A stretch of DNA of 64,000 nt, taken from NCBI RefSeq assembly GCF_003350925.1, contig NZ_KZ857177.1, forward strand, positions 1 to 64,000. Direction: 5' to 3'. Position 1 is the stretch's first letter; each line of letters opens with the position of its first letter. Shown here in pieces: positions 53,082 to 62,857 of the stretch. The translations under genes were made by a program, and so were the position numbers. The notes below the pieces were generated by a model that made no database searches, was not told the DNA's origin, and saw nothing but the letters and a program-made list of their open reading frames with translations. Source of the stretch: Dyella tabacisoli (lineage in GTDB: Bacteria; Pseudomonadota; Gammaproteobacteria; Xanthomonadales; Rhodanobacteraceae).

Positions 53082-56000
53082 ATGAACGCGATTCGTGCGG
53101 CCAATGACGGCTCATTCCAGATAGTCGTTTTTGAAGAACTGAAGAAAACCGGTTTTTCGTCCATGCGCCTTGAAGAGGCGCAAATTTTTATCAACGCTTT
53201 CTTCGCGCGGATCCCTCGCAGCGACGTCAATTTGCATACCACGGCTGAATGGGCGGCACTGGTCGCCGGCCTGCTTGATTTCATGCAGCAGCGCCAGCCG
53301 GGCCGCGCCTCGGTGCGCGTGGTCAACCCCGAGACCGGGCATGCCGGCCATAGCCTGATTCAGGTCATCACCGACGACATGCCGTTCCTGGTCGATACCG
53401 TGACGATGATCGTGGCGGCTCAACGGCAGATTCACGCGGTGATCCACCCGGTGATGAAGGTCACTCGCGATGCAGCGGGGAAATTACAGCGCCTGGGCGA
53501 TGAGGCCGGCGCGCCAGAGTCGGTGATGCATTTCGAGCTTGACCGCGTAGCCGGCGACGCCGAGCAGGCGCAGTTGAAGGCGCAGTTGGAGTTTGCGCTG
53601 GACGATGTGCGCATGTCGGTGAATGCATGGCCGAACATGCGCGAAAAGGCCTTGGCCATTGCCAACGAGCTGCCGCAGCGCAAGCTGCCGCTGGATCAGG
53701 CCTCCGTGCATGAAGCCAGCGAATTTCTGCGCTGGCTGGCGGACGACAATTTTACGTTCCTTGGTTATCGCGAATACGAAGTCACCGATGCCGACGGCGA
53801 ACAAGTGCTGTGCGCCAACGAAGCCTCGGGACAGGGCATTCTGCAGAAGGGCGAGCGTTCGCTGGCGCCGCGCTCGCTGCGTAGCCTGATTGCCAACGAA
53901 TTGCCGCAGTCGGGCGCCGAAGACGCGATCATTCTGACCAAGACCAATGCGCGTTCGGTGGTTCACCGTCCGGGCTATATGGATTACGTCGGCGTGCTGA
54001 AATTCGACGCCGCCGGCCGGCCGGTGGGCGAGCAGCGCTTCCTTGGTCTGTTCTCCTCCAATGCCTATATGGCACGTCCGCAAGATGTGCCGATGGTGCG
54101 GAAAAAGGTCGAAACGGTACTGGACCGCTCGGGCTTGAAGCGTGATTCGTACTCGGGCAAATCGCTGCGCCATATTCTGGAGTCGCTGCCGCGCGATGAG
54201 CTGTTCCAGAGCAGTGAAGATGAGCTGGAGGCGGTCGCTACCGGCATTCTGGAACTGCGCCAGCGTGCGCGTACCCGGTTGTTCGTGCGTCGTGGCCGCT
54301 ATGGCCGTTTCTTTGCCTGCATCGTGTTTGTGCCGCGCGAACGCTTGAACACGACCGTGCGCGAACGCATCGTCAACCATCTGCGCGATACCTTGCATGC
54401 CGAACACGTCGACTCCGAGGTCTTGATGGGCGAGACCGCCCTGGCACGCTTGTATGTGGTGTTGCGTCCCAAGGTGAATGATTACGTCGAGTTCGATGCT
54501 CAGGCATTGGAGCAGCAAGTTGCCGCGATTGCGCGCAACTGGCATGACGACTTGCGCGATGCCTTGGTGAAGACGCGTGGCGATCACGATGGCGTGGTGT
54601 TGGCTAATCGCTATGGCAAGGCGTTGCCGCCGGGTTATGTCGATGAGGTATCGCCGACGACCGCTGCAGAAGATGTGTATCAACTGTCGCTGTTGAAGGG
54701 CGCCGACGCGATGCGGATGTCTTTCTATCACCCGGCAGAGCGCCCTGAGGCGTTGCGCTTCAAGATTTACCGCAGCGGCGGCGATCTGGCGCTGTTCGAG
54801 GTGCTGCCGCAGTTGGAGAACCTCGGCCTGCGCGTGGTCACCGAATATATCCACGATGTCCGCGGCACCGGGGCGCCGTTGTATATCCAGGATTTCGAAG
54901 TACAGCCGGTCGGCAATCTCGCCTTTAGTGTGGAGCAGGTCGGCTCGCTGTTTGAAGAAACCTTCGAGCAGATCTGGCGCGGCCAGGCCGAAAGCGACGG
55001 CTTCAATCGACTGGTGCTCGGCGCCAAGTTGAACTGGCGTCAAGTGGCGATGTTGCGCGGTTACTGCAAATACCTGCTGCAGACCGGCGTGACCTTCTCG
55101 CAGAGCTATATGGAAGAAGTACTCAACCGTTATCCGGCCATCGCCGGGTTGCTGGTTGAAATGTTCCTGGCCAAGTTTGATCCGCGCCGCGAACAGCTCT
55201 CTGCCGATGAGTTGGCTCGCGCCGGCCGCTTGCTCGCGAGCGAGATGCAAACGCTGATTCCCGAAGCGGTACGTACCGCGCAGCCAGGGTTGATCGACGG
55301 CATGGTCGCGGCGCTGGCCAAGCCGCGCAGCGAACAGATCGCGGTGTTGGAAGATGCCATCGACGCGGTACTGGAGACGGTTTCCAGCCTCGACGAAGAT
55401 CGCATTCTGCGCAGTTTCCGCGCATTGATTCGCGGCACCTTGCGTACCAGTTTCTTCCAGCAGTGGAATGGTGCATACCGCGACTACATCAGCTTCAAGT
55501 TCGACTCGCATCAAGTGCCCGACCTGCCCAAGCCGGTGCCGTACCGCGAAATTTTCGTCTGCGCGCCGCGTGTGGAAGGCATCCATCTGCGCTTCGGCGC
55601 GGTGGCGCGCGGTGGCCTGCGCTGGTCCGATCGTCGCGAAGATTTCCGCACCGAAGTACTGGGCCTGGTGAAGGCGCAGATGGTGAAAAACACGGTGATC
55701 GTGCCGGTGGGCTCCAAAGGCGGCTTCGTCGTCAAGCGTCCGCCGACAACGGGCGACCGCGACGCGCAGCTAGCCGAAGGTATTGCCTGCTATCGCATGT
55801 TCATCAGCGGCCTGCTCGACATCACCGATAACCTGGTCGATGGCAAGCTGGCAGCGCCGCATGACGTGGTGCGCCACGATGCCGATGACCCGTACCTGGT
55901 GGTCGCGGCCGACAAGGGCACCGCCACCTTCTCGGATATCGCCAATGCGATCTCCATCGAGCATGGTTTCTGGCTGGGCGACGCGTTCGCCTCCGGTGGC

Positions 56001-58010
56001 TCCAACGGCTACGACCACAAGGGCATGGCGATTACGGCGCGCGGCGCCTGGGAGTCGGTCAAACGCCATTTCCGCGCGTTGGGCCGCGACAGTCAGACGC
56101 AGGATTTCACCTGCGTCGGCGTGGGCGACATGTCCGGTGACGTGTTCGGTAACGGCATGCTGCTGTCCAAGCATATTCGCCTGCTTGCCGCGTTCGATCA
56201 TCGGCATATTTTTCTTGACCCGAATCCCGACGCGGCGCGCTCGTTCGAAGAGCGTGCGCGTATGTTCAAGCTGCCGCGTTCGAGTTGGGACGATTACGAC
56301 AAGTCGCTGATTTCGGCGGGTGGTGGCGTGTATCCGCGCTCGCTCAAGTCGATTCCGATTTCGCCGGAAATACGCCTCGCATTGGGCCTCAAACCCGAGG
56401 TGACGCAACTGGCGCCGACCGATCTGCTTAGCGCCATTCTCAAGGCGCCAGTGGATCTGTTGTGGAACGGTGGCATTGGTACTTACGTCAAGGCCAGCAG
56501 TGAATCGCACGCTGATGTGGGTGATCGCGCGAATAACGCATTGCGCGTCAACGGCATCGAGCTGCGCTGCAAAACGGTCGGTGAGGGTGGCAACCTGGGC
56601 ATGACTCAGAAGGGCCGTATCGAAGCCGCCCAGCATGGCGTGCTGCTCAATACCGACTTCATCGACAATTCGGCTGGCGTGGATACCTCCGATCACGAGG
56701 TCAACATCAAGATCCTGCTCGACGACGCCGTGCAGCGTAACGAGCTGACTGTCGATGCGCGCAACCAGCAACTGGCTGCGATGACGGACGAAGTCGGCGG
56801 CTTGGTGCTGCTGGACAACTACCGCCAGAATCAAGCGATTACCTTGATGGAGCACCAGTCGGTGCGTCGCCTGGGTTCGATGGCGCACTTCATTCGCATT
56901 CTCGAGGGTGAGGGCTTGCTCGATCGCCAGGTGGAAAACCTGCCTAGCGAAGCCGAGTTGACCGAGCGCAAAACGCGCGGCCTGGGCATGACGCGGCCGG
57001 AGCTGTCGGTACTGCTGTCTTACGACAAGATCCGCTTGTTCCAGCAACTGGTGGATTCGGACGTGCCGGAAGATCCGTACCTGTCCAAGGAGTTGGTGCG
57101 CTACTTCCCGGCGCCGCTGCACGACAAGTACGCCGCGCACATGCAGCGCCATCGCCTGAAGCGCGAAATCATCGCTACCGCGGTGACCAACTCGACGATC
57201 AACCGCATGGGCGCCACCTTCATGATGCGCATGCAGGAAGACACCGGGCAGGGGCCGGCGGCCATCGCCAAGGCCTATACCGCTGCTCGCGAGATTCTTG
57301 GCGCGCGTGAACTATGGGCGCAGATCGAAGCGCTCGACAGCAAGGTGGCCGAAGATACCCAGGTCGATGCCGTGCTGCAGATCTGGTCGTTGCTACGCCA
57401 TTTGACGCGCTGGCTGCTCAACCGTCCTGGCAACGCGCTGGACATCGCCGCCAACGTCGAGCGCTACCACACGGGCGTGAGCGCATTGAGCGCGGCCTTG
57501 CCTGGCGTGCTTACCGAGACCGGTAAGGCCGACTTCGCTACCAGTCAGGAAAAGTGGGAAGGCCTCGGCCTGCCGGCCGATCTGGCGTTGCACCTGGCGC
57601 GTCTGCCGGTGATGCGCGCGATGCTGGACATCGTCGAAGTGGCACAGCAAAGCGGGCAGCCGGTGGACAAGGTGGCTGGTGTGTTCTACCAGTTGGGCGA
57701 GGCGCTGGATCTGGAATGGTTGCGCGATCAGGTCGAGGCCTTGCCGGTGGAAGGCCATTGGCATGCACAGGCACGCGGCTCCTTGCTTGATGAGCTGACC
57801 CATCAGCATCGCGCCTTGGCCCTGCAAGTGCTGACCATGGCCGGTGACCGCAAGGACATCTCGCCGGTGCAGCTATGGCTGGAGCGCGATGACCCCACGC
57901 TCAAATACACCCGCGGCATGCTGGCCGAGATCCTCACCCAGAACGCGGACTACCCGATCGCCTCGGTCGCGGTCCGTCGCCTGGCTCAGCTAGCTCAAGT
58001 GCCGGTCTGA
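53082..58010 (+). CDS. gdhB: NAD-specific glutamate dehydrogenase, large (180-kDa class)
   Basis: 1642 aa, typical of the 180-kDa NAD-GDH class. Long N-terminal ACT-like regulatory regions (NPETGHAGHSLIQVITDDMP, LGYREYEVTDADGE) precede the catalytic part (GGLRWSDRREDFRTEVLGLV, KAQMVKNTVIVPVGSKGGFV with the substrate-binding Lys residues, FTCVGVGDMSGDVFGNGMLL for nucleotide binding) and a helical C-terminus. It oxidatively deaminates glutamate to 2-oxoglutarate with NAD, for glutamate/arginine catabolism. Monocistronic, with about 125 bases of upstream sequence. Confidence 0.96.
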   Translation: MNAIRAANDGSFQIVVFEELKKTGFSSMRLEEAQIFINAFFARIPRSDVNLHTTAEWAALVAGLLDFMQQRQPGRASVRVVNPETGHAGHSLIQVITDDMPFLVDTVTMIVAAQRQIHAVIHPVMKVTRDAAGKLQRLGDEAGAPESVMHFELDRVAGDAEQAQLKAQLEFALDDVRMSVNAWPNMREKALAIANELPQRKLPLDQASVHEASEFLRWLADDNFTFLGYREYEVTDADGEQVLCANEASGQGILQKGERSLAPRSLRSLIANELPQSGAEDAIILTKTNARSVVHRPGYMDYVGVLKFDAAGRPVGEQRFLGLFSSNAYMARPQDVPMVRKKVETVLDRSGLKRDSYSGKSLRHILESLPRDELFQSSEDELEAVATGILELRQRARTRLFVRRGRYGRFFACIVFVPRERLNTTVRERIVNHLRDTLHAEHVDSEVLMGETALARLYVVLRPKVNDYVEFDAQALEQQVAAIARNWHDDLRDALVKTRGDHDGVVLANRYGKALPPGYVDEVSPTTAAEDVYQLSLLKGADAMRMSFYHPAERPEALRFKIYRSGGDLALFEVLPQLENLGLRVVTEYIHDVRGTGAPLYIQDFEVQPVGNLAFSVEQVGSLFEETFEQIWRGQAESDGFNRLVLGAKLNWRQVAMLRGYCKYLLQTGVTFSQSYMEEVLNRYPAIAGLLVEMFLAKFDPRREQLSADELARAGRLLASEMQTLIPEAVRTAQPGLIDGMVAALAKPRSEQIAVLEDAIDAVLETVSSLDEDRILRSFRALIRGTLRTSFFQQWNGAYRDYISFKFDSHQVPDLPKPVPYREIFVCAPRVEGIHLRFGAVARGGLRWSDRREDFRTEVLGLVKAQMVKNTVIVPVGSKGGFVVKRPPTTGDRDAQLAEGIACYRMFISGLLDITDNLVDGKLAAPHDVVRHDADDPYLVVAADKGTATFSDIANAISIEHGFWLGDAFASGGSNGYDHKGMAITARGAWESVKRHFRALGRDSQTQDFTCVGVGDMSGDVFGNGMLLSKHIRLLAAFDHRHIFLDPNPDAARSFEERARMFKLPRSSWDDYDKSLISAGGGVYPRSLKSIPISPEIRLALGLKPEVTQLAPTDLLSAILKAPVDLLWNGGIGTYVKASSESHADVGDRANNALRVNGIELRCKTVGEGGNLGMTQKGRIEAAQHGVLLNTDFIDNSAGVDTSDHEVNIKILLDDAVQRNELTVDARNQQLAAMTDEVGGLVLLDNYRQNQAITLMEHQSVRRLGSMAHFIRILEGEGLLDRQVENLPSEAELTERKTRGLGMTRPELSVLLSYDKIRLFQQLVDSDVPEDPYLSKELVRYFPAPLHDKYAAHMQRHRLKREIIATAVTNSTINRMGATFMMRMQEDTGQGPAAIAKAYTAAREILGARELWAQIEALDSKVAEDTQVDAVLQIWSLLRHLTRWLLNRPGNALDIAANVERYHTGVSALSAALPGVLTETGKADFATSQEKWEGLGLPADLALHLARLPVMRAMLDIVEVAQQSGQPVDKVAGVFYQLGEALDLEWLRDQVEALPVEGHWHAQARGSLLDELTHQHRALALQVLTMAGDRKDISPVQLWLERDDPTLKYTRGMLAEILTQNADYPIASVAVRRLAQLAQVPV

Positions 58011-58015
58011 GAGAT

Positions 58016-58096
58016 GGGGAACGGGGAATAGGGAATGGGGAACAAAAGCATCAAGGTCGCGATGCTCTTCCGTTCCCCGTTCCCCGTTCCCTGTCC
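58016..58096. repeat. ggggaa-type palindromic repeat after NAD-GDH
   Basis: Repeats of gggaa[c/t]gggg on the left (58016-58042) mirror ttccccgttccccgttccc on the right (58071-58093), making a long imperfect inverted repeat. It lies between convergent genes and could act as a bidirectional terminator or be a dispersed repeat of the group. Confidence 0.7.
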
Positions 58097-58103
58097 TTAA
58101 GCT

Positions 58104-59012
58104 CTAGCCGTTGGACAGTGCTTGCAGCCGGTCATATGCGCCATTGAACACATTCTGATCGCCGGGGAACGTACCTGTGTCGGAGTATTGCCAGATGGTG
58201 TAGTAGCCCCATGCATAAGGGAGCGTGCCGGCACTGCCGGCGTAACGGGCTACCCATAGCGGGCTGTTGTTACTGAAATTGCCGGCAGTGCCTACGCACT
58301 GCGACCACCAGCTAGTGCTTGTATAGATGACTGGCCAGCGTCCTGTTCGCGCGTAGTATTGATTGCTGAACGAGGCGATCCATGCGGCCATTCCGCTTTG
58401 GCTAAGGCCATAGCAGGTCGAGCCGTTGGGGTTGTATTCGATATCCAGCGCACCCGGCAAGGTCTTGCCGTCGCGTGACCAGCCACCGCCGTTGTTGACG
58501 AAATAGTTGGCCTGGGTGGCGCCGCTGGAAACGTTCGGGTGTGCGAAGTGATATGCCCCGCGAATCATCCCCACGTTGTACGACCCGTTGTACTGCTGGG
58601 CGAAATAGGGGTTGGTGTAGTTGGTGCTTTCGGTCGCCTTGACGTAGGCAAAGCGGGCGCCATTGCCCCATGCGCCACTCCAATTGACATTACCCTGCCA
58701 GCCGCTCACGTCCATGCCCGCCACCGAGCCAGTGGCTGCGGCGATAGCTGGCGCACTAAACAGCATTTGTTGCCTATTGCCTTCGTGCAAACGGATCTGC
58801 GAGCCCATCGGGTGATCTTCCGTGACGATCAGTGCCGCGGTATCGGGGGCAATCTGCGGGTTGAGGCCGAGCGGCCAGCCCGTGGCATCGACGCGGGCAT
58901 CCGCACGGGCGTCGGCAGGTGGGTCGTTCTGTGCCTGGGCGATGCCCGTGACGATGCATGAGGTCAGCGCGAGGGTGACGAATAAGCGTTTCCAGCTTGT
59001 ATTTGCAGTCAT
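58104..59012 (-). CDS. Secreted GH25-family lysozyme (muramidase)
   Basis: 302 aa from the ATG at 59012; a further upstream start would add ten unlikely residues. Signal peptide (WKRLFVTLALTSCIVTGIAQ, then AQ). A region of about 70 residues with no known domain precedes the GH25 domain (from about residue 95): GMDVSGWQGNVNWSGAW, FAYVKATEST, and ALDIEYNP with the Asp-x-Glu catalytic pair. The C-terminal WVARYAG and WGYYTIWQYSDTGTFPG are also typical. It cleaves peptidoglycan between MurNAc and GlcNAc. No immunity or phage genes are adjacent. Confidence 0.92.
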   Translation of the reverse strand: MTANTSWKRLFVTLALTSCIVTGIAQAQNDPPADARADARVDATGWPLGLNPQIAPDTAALIVTEDHPMGSQIRLHEGNRQQMLFSAPAIAAATGSVAGMDVSGWQGNVNWSGAWGNGARFAYVKATESTNYTNPYFAQQYNGSYNVGMIRGAYHFAHPNVSSGATQANYFVNNGGGWSRDGKTLPGALDIEYNPNGSTCYGLSQSGMAAWIASFSNQYYARTGRWPVIYTSTSWWSQCVGTAGNFSNNSPLWVARYAGSAGTLPYAWGYYTIWQYSDTGTFPGDQNVFNGAYDRLQALSNG

Positions 59013-59244
59013 GTGTTTTCCCAAGAGTGAGTGACAAAACAATCAAGCTTGCAGTCGTCGCCAGAGCCGCCTTCCACAGCGCATGGCTTGTGGGTGCCGA
59101 GTTTTATATGAGCTGGGCAGCTCGTAGCGGGTGTGGAGCCTGTAGACAGGCTCTGTCTGTATGCCATGCGCAGCGCGATGACTTCGTGACGGCAGGCTGC
59201 TTGGGGTACTCGCTGTTTTGCTGGCAGCTAGTTACCATCGGCGC

Positions 59245-60009
59245 ATGCCCATGCGTTTCACTTTCGTCGCCAGCGAGACCGCCGTTGCCCAGCAGGCGCT
59301 GCGCAAGCTCGTGGATCGTTATGGCGCGGTGCCCGCAGATCAGGCCGAGGTCATCGTGGCGCTGGGAGGCGATGGTTTCATGTTGCGTACGCTACATGCG
59401 TATCGCGCGTTGAACGTGCCGGTTTATGGTATGAAACTGGGCCGGGTCGGTTTTTTGTTGAACAAGCATCGACTCGATGATTTGCCCGAGCGGATCGAGC
59501 TTGCCCATGCCGCCGTATTGCATCCGTTGCAAATGCGCGTGACTGATGCTCGCGGTGAAGTGCACCTCGCCTTGGCTTTCAACGAAGTATCGCTGCTGCG
59601 GCAAAGCAACCAGGCTGCGCATATCGAAGTACGCCTCAACGATAAGGTGAAGCTGGAGTCGCTGGTTTGCGACGGTATTCTGGTGTCCACCCCGGCCGGC
59701 TCTACGGCATATAACCTTTCCGCGCATGGACCGATCTTGCCGCTGGATGCCAACGTGCTGGCGTTGACGCCGATCAGCCCATTTCGGCCGCGGCGTTGGC
59801 GTGGCGCCATCCTACCGCATCGCACCCAGGTCAGCTTGCGGGTGCTCGACCCAGGCAAACGCCCGGTCAGTGCCACCGCCGATTTTCACGAAGTGCGCGA
59901 TGTAAGCCTGGTTGAGATCTATCAGGCTGACGATCAGGGCATACGCTTGTTGTTCGATCCCGAGCACAATCTGGAGCAACGTATTCTGGACGAGCAATTC
60001 GTTCTCTAG
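59245..60009 (+). CDS. nadK: NAD kinase
   Basis: 254 aa. GGDGFMLRTLH (ATP/catalytic GGDG), YGMKLGRVGFLLN, FNEVSLLR (NE motif) and VSTPAGSTAYNLSAHGPILP are all diagnostic. It phosphorylates NAD to NADP with ATP in the cytoplasm. Starts at 59245 or 59251 are both possible. The upstream 230 bases contain no other gene. The length is at the lower end for the family (most are near 290), matching the short N-terminus found in some Xanthomonadales. Confidence 0.95.
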   Translation: MPMRFTFVASETAVAQQALRKLVDRYGAVPADQAEVIVALGGDGFMLRTLHAYRALNVPVYGMKLGRVGFLLNKHRLDDLPERIELAHAAVLHPLQMRVTDARGEVHLALAFNEVSLLRQSNQAAHIEVRLNDKVKLESLVCDGILVSTPAGSTAYNLSAHGPILPLDANVLALTPISPFRPRRWRGAILPHRTQVSLRVLDPGKRPVSATADFHEVRDVSLVEIYQADDQGIRLLFDPEHNLEQRILDEQFVL

Positions 60010-60119
60010 CTGACGTCTGCTCGATGCTAGGATGCCAAGGTCACATGTTTTGCTGAACACTCCAATGAAGACCGCCATCTCCATGCCTGTTTGCCTTTCT
60101 CTAGTTGCCCGCGCCACGG

Positions 60120-61061
60120 ATGACTGAGCGCGACGCGACCTACGACGCAAACGATCCCCATGCCGCCAGTGATAAACGCCTGGTGGTGGCGATCTCATCG
60201 CGTGCATTGTTCGATCTGGGCGATAGCCACGAGCTGTTCGAGCGCGACGGGCTCGATGCCTATCGTGCTTTTCAGATTGAACACGAGGACGAAATTCTCA
60301 AGCCAGGCGTGGCGTTTCCGTTGGTGCAGAAGCTGCTTGGCTTGAACAAGCTCGCTGGCGATCTGCCGCCGGTAGAAGTGATTCTGCTATCGCGCAATTC
60401 GGGCGATACGGGCTTGCGCATCTTCAATGCCATCCAGCATTACGGTCTTGAGATCAGCCGTGCCGCTTTCACCAGCGGTGCGCCGACCTCGGATTACATC
60501 GCCCCCTTCAAGGCGGATTTGTTCCTCTCTGCCAATGCCGAGGATGTCGGTCGTGCGCTCGTCGCCGGCGTCGCCGCGGCAACCATCTTGCCGTCCACCG
60601 CGCCACCGCGCGCCAGTGAACAACTGCGTATCGCTTTTGACGGCGATGCGGTGATTTTCGGCGACGAAGGTGAGCGGGTATCGCGCGAAGAAGGGTTGGC
60701 GGCTTTTCATCGCAGCGAAACCGAGCGTGCGGAAGAGCCGTTATCGGTAGGGCCATTTCGCGCTTTTCTCACTGCGTTGCATCATCTGCAAGCGGCGTTT
60801 CCGGCCGAGAACTCGCCGATCCGCACTGCGTTGGTCACCGCGCGCTCGGCACCGGCGCATAAGCGGGTGATTTTGACTTTGCGGCGCTGGGGCGTGCGTA
60901 TCGACGAGGCGCTGTTTCTCGGCGGTCGCGACAAAGGGCCGTTTCTCGACGCCTTCGGTGCGGACATTTTTTTCGACGATTCACCGGCGAACGTGGAGTC
61001 GGCGCGTCAGCATGTGGCGACCGGGCATGTGCCGCATGGGGTGAGTAACAAAGGGGATTGA
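60120..61061 (+). CDS. 5'-nucleotidase (PF06189-type, cytosolic)
   Basis: 313 aa from the ATG at 60120. LVVAISSRALFDLGDSHELF and AYRAFQIEHEDEILKPGVAF, VEVILLSRNSGDTGLRIFNA, LRIAFDGDAVIFGDEGERVS and the C-terminal DIFFDDSPANVESA match the bacterial 5'-nucleotidase family related to mammalian cN-I. It dephosphorylates nucleoside monophosphates. It follows nadK by 110 bases, plausibly with its own promoter. Confidence 0.9.
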   Translation: MTERDATYDANDPHAASDKRLVVAISSRALFDLGDSHELFERDGLDAYRAFQIEHEDEILKPGVAFPLVQKLLGLNKLAGDLPPVEVILLSRNSGDTGLRIFNAIQHYGLEISRAAFTSGAPTSDYIAPFKADLFLSANAEDVGRALVAGVAAATILPSTAPPRASEQLRIAFDGDAVIFGDEGERVSREEGLAAFHRSETERAEEPLSVGPFRAFLTALHHLQAAFPAENSPIRTALVTARSAPAHKRVILTLRRWGVRIDEALFLGGRDKGPFLDAFGADIFFDDSPANVESARQHVATGHVPHGVSNKGD

Positions 61062-61087
61062 TTCCGGCGGAAAACGCCTGTGAGTTT

Positions 61088-61963
61088 CTAGACGATGGGT
61101 GTGCGCCGCCACCAACGAGTGACCTGTTCTTCGCGTACCAAGGTAAACAGCCCGGCAGCGAGAATCAGCGCGATGCCGATCAGCATCGGCCAGTCGAGAT
61201 GATCGCCGAATAGCCAATAACCGAAGCTGATGGCCCATAGCATCTGGCTGTACTGGGTCGGGGCGACGCGGTTGGCGGGGGCAATCTGGGTAGCCAGCAT
61301 CAGCAGCACACCGGCCAGGCCGGCCAGCAGGCCATAGCCGGCAAGCAACCACCATTGATGCAGATTGGGCCAGATAAAGGCCGGCAGCATCAGCACACCA
61401 CCGGTTACCAGCGGGCCAATGACCCCGGCGCCATACAGGCTGATGCGTTTTTCGTGCGCTCCGGCCATGCGCAGGGCGACCACCGAGCCGGCGCCGGAAA
61501 GGCCGCAGACCATTGCCGCGATATGCCCTGCGCCAAGCGCGCGAAAACCCGGACGCAGAACGACCAGTACGCCGATAAAGCCGGCGATGACGGCTGTCCA
61601 TCGACGCCAGCCGACGTGTTCCTTGAGAAACAGCACAGAAAGAATAGTCACGAAGATCGGCAGCAGAAAGATCAACGCAAAGGCTTCGGCCATCGGCAAT
61701 GCGGTGAACGCGATCACCGCCGCGATATTGCAGATTGCACCGGTGATCGCGCGCGTCCACCACAGTTTGGGTCTACGTGCCTGCAGAACCTCACGCCAGC
61801 GGTCGCCGGGCTTGCGGATAAAGGGCAGGGCTGTGAGCCCAAGCAGGGCGCCGAAAAATACGGCCTCATACGCCGGCAGCGTACCGTGCAGCGACTTCAC
61901 GAAGGCATCGCTGATGGCATAGGCCGCGTAGCAGGCGAAGCCCAGGAATACACCTTTAATCAT
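61088..61963 (-). CDS. EamA-family (DMT superfamily) transporter
   Basis: 291 aa with about ten transmembrane helices in two EamA repeats. First repeat: YAAYAISDAFVKSLHGTLPA, FTALPMAEAFALIFLLPIFV, LKEHVGWRRWTAVIAGFIGV. Second repeat: APANRVAPTQYSQMLWAISF, GYWLFGDHLDWPMLIGIALI. The family exports metabolites or amino acids; the substrate is not predictable. The final segment is cytoplasmic and Arg-rich. It converges with the nucleotidase gene, 26 bases apart. Confidence 0.92.
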   Translation of the reverse strand: MIKGVFLGFACYAAYAISDAFVKSLHGTLPAYEAVFFGALLGLTALPFIRKPGDRWREVLQARRPKLWWTRAITGAICNIAAVIAFTALPMAEAFALIFLLPIFVTILSVLFLKEHVGWRRWTAVIAGFIGVLVVLRPGFRALGAGHIAAMVCGLSGAGSVVALRMAGAHEKRISLYGAGVIGPLVTGGVLMLPAFIWPNLHQWWLLAGYGLLAGLAGVLLMLATQIAPANRVAPTQYSQMLWAISFGYWLFGDHLDWPMLIGIALILAAGLFTLVREEQVTRWWRRTPIV

Positions 61964-62147
61964 GGAATTTCCGCGGCGAGGAGATATCGCTCCCTGCCAA
62001 CCATGATGGCGGTGTCGAGGGGGCTTTGAGTGGATGGGCCGCTATCGTCCCATGGCATTGCTCGAATGCCTATCGCTGCCCCGATCGGCTATAGCCGTAG
62101 CCTTGCGGGGGACGCTATCGTCCCCGCAGGCGCATATTTAAAGCCTT

Positions 62148-62522
62148 CTAGTGATGCGTGTCGCCAGTGACGGGCGCAATGCCATCCGTGCCAGCGGTGC
62201 CGCCGCCCACGGGAGGCGGGTTTACTCCTCCGCCCGCGCCACCCGGACCCACTCCAGCGCCGCCCGGAACAGCCAGGCCACATGCGCATGTGGCAGCTTG
62301 GGTCGCCCCGCCGATGCCCAATGCCCACGGCTTCGTCCGCGTAACGACGCAAGTAGAGCCTGGAGGACAGGTTCCGCTGCAGTAATCCTTGCGTATCGAT
62401 CGGGTAACCAATCGGCATGGTCCGGCTACCGCCGGGCCGTTGGGGTTTGCCAGGATGGCAATCACCACTAAAACAACGATGCAAATACCTGCGACGACAA
62501 TGAGTAACTCGATCAAGACCAT
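62148..62522 (-). CDS. Small membrane protein with pilin-like N-terminus, Cys-containing and Gly/Pro-rich tail
   Basis: 124 aa. The ribosome binding site GGAGG lies eight bases before the ATG at 62522, which supports a real gene. It begins MVLIELLIVVAGICIVVLVV, closely resembling the mature N-terminus of type IV pilins (hydrophobic start with Glu at position 5). However, no prepilin leader with Gly-1 precedes it, and upstream in-frame codons provide no start. After this helix come six Cys (CRLVTRSIRKDYCSGTC, STC, CAC) and a Gly/Pro/Ala-rich tail ending in HH. It is probably a membrane-anchored periplasmic protein. Function unknown. Confidence 0.65.
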   Translation of the reverse strand: MVLIELLIVVAGICIVVLVVIAILANPNGPAVAGPCRLVTRSIRKDYCSGTCPPGSTCVVTRTKPWALGIGGATQAATCACGLAVPGGAGVGPGGAGGGVNPPPVGGGTAGTDGIAPVTGDTHH

Positions 62523-62857
62523 GGGTAAATCCTCCGGTCCGCAGCCCCCCGCATCAGCCTCTATGTGTCGAATGTCGAAATCAGCTCGACTTTCTGGCTA
62601 TAGCAAAAAAGTCGTCAAGTTGACGTGAATGTGCATTTAACATTCGTGGCCGTGGCGAGAATCAGCGATTGAAGTGGCGCTGATCTGTCGGGGCAGCCGG
62701 CATTTCTTCGCAGTGCCGGCGCAGTGCCAATCATGCTCTTGAGGGGGGCGAGGCTACTCGCCAAAGCCCGAGTCACAATGTGTTGCACGGTGCCGTGACC
62801 ACGCCATGCCGCACGGCTACAATCGGCGGGTTTTCCCTGTCCCTCGCCGGAGTTAGC
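62523..62857. other. Divergent intergenic region
   Basis: No gene is supported in 335 bases. It must carry the promoters of the small membrane protein (left) and the glutaryl-CoA dehydrogenase gene (right). A hairpin gccggca (62696-62702) / tgccggc (62714-62720) is visible; no clear promoter was identified. Confidence 0.4.

Noticed and set aside
53484-55586. 700-codon open frame on the minus strand opposite NAD-GDH
   Set aside because: Antisense shadow of a clear glutamate dehydrogenase gene, with no recognisable domain or ribosome binding site.
55770-57152. 460-codon minus-strand frame
   Set aside because: Shadow of the NAD-GDH catalytic region.
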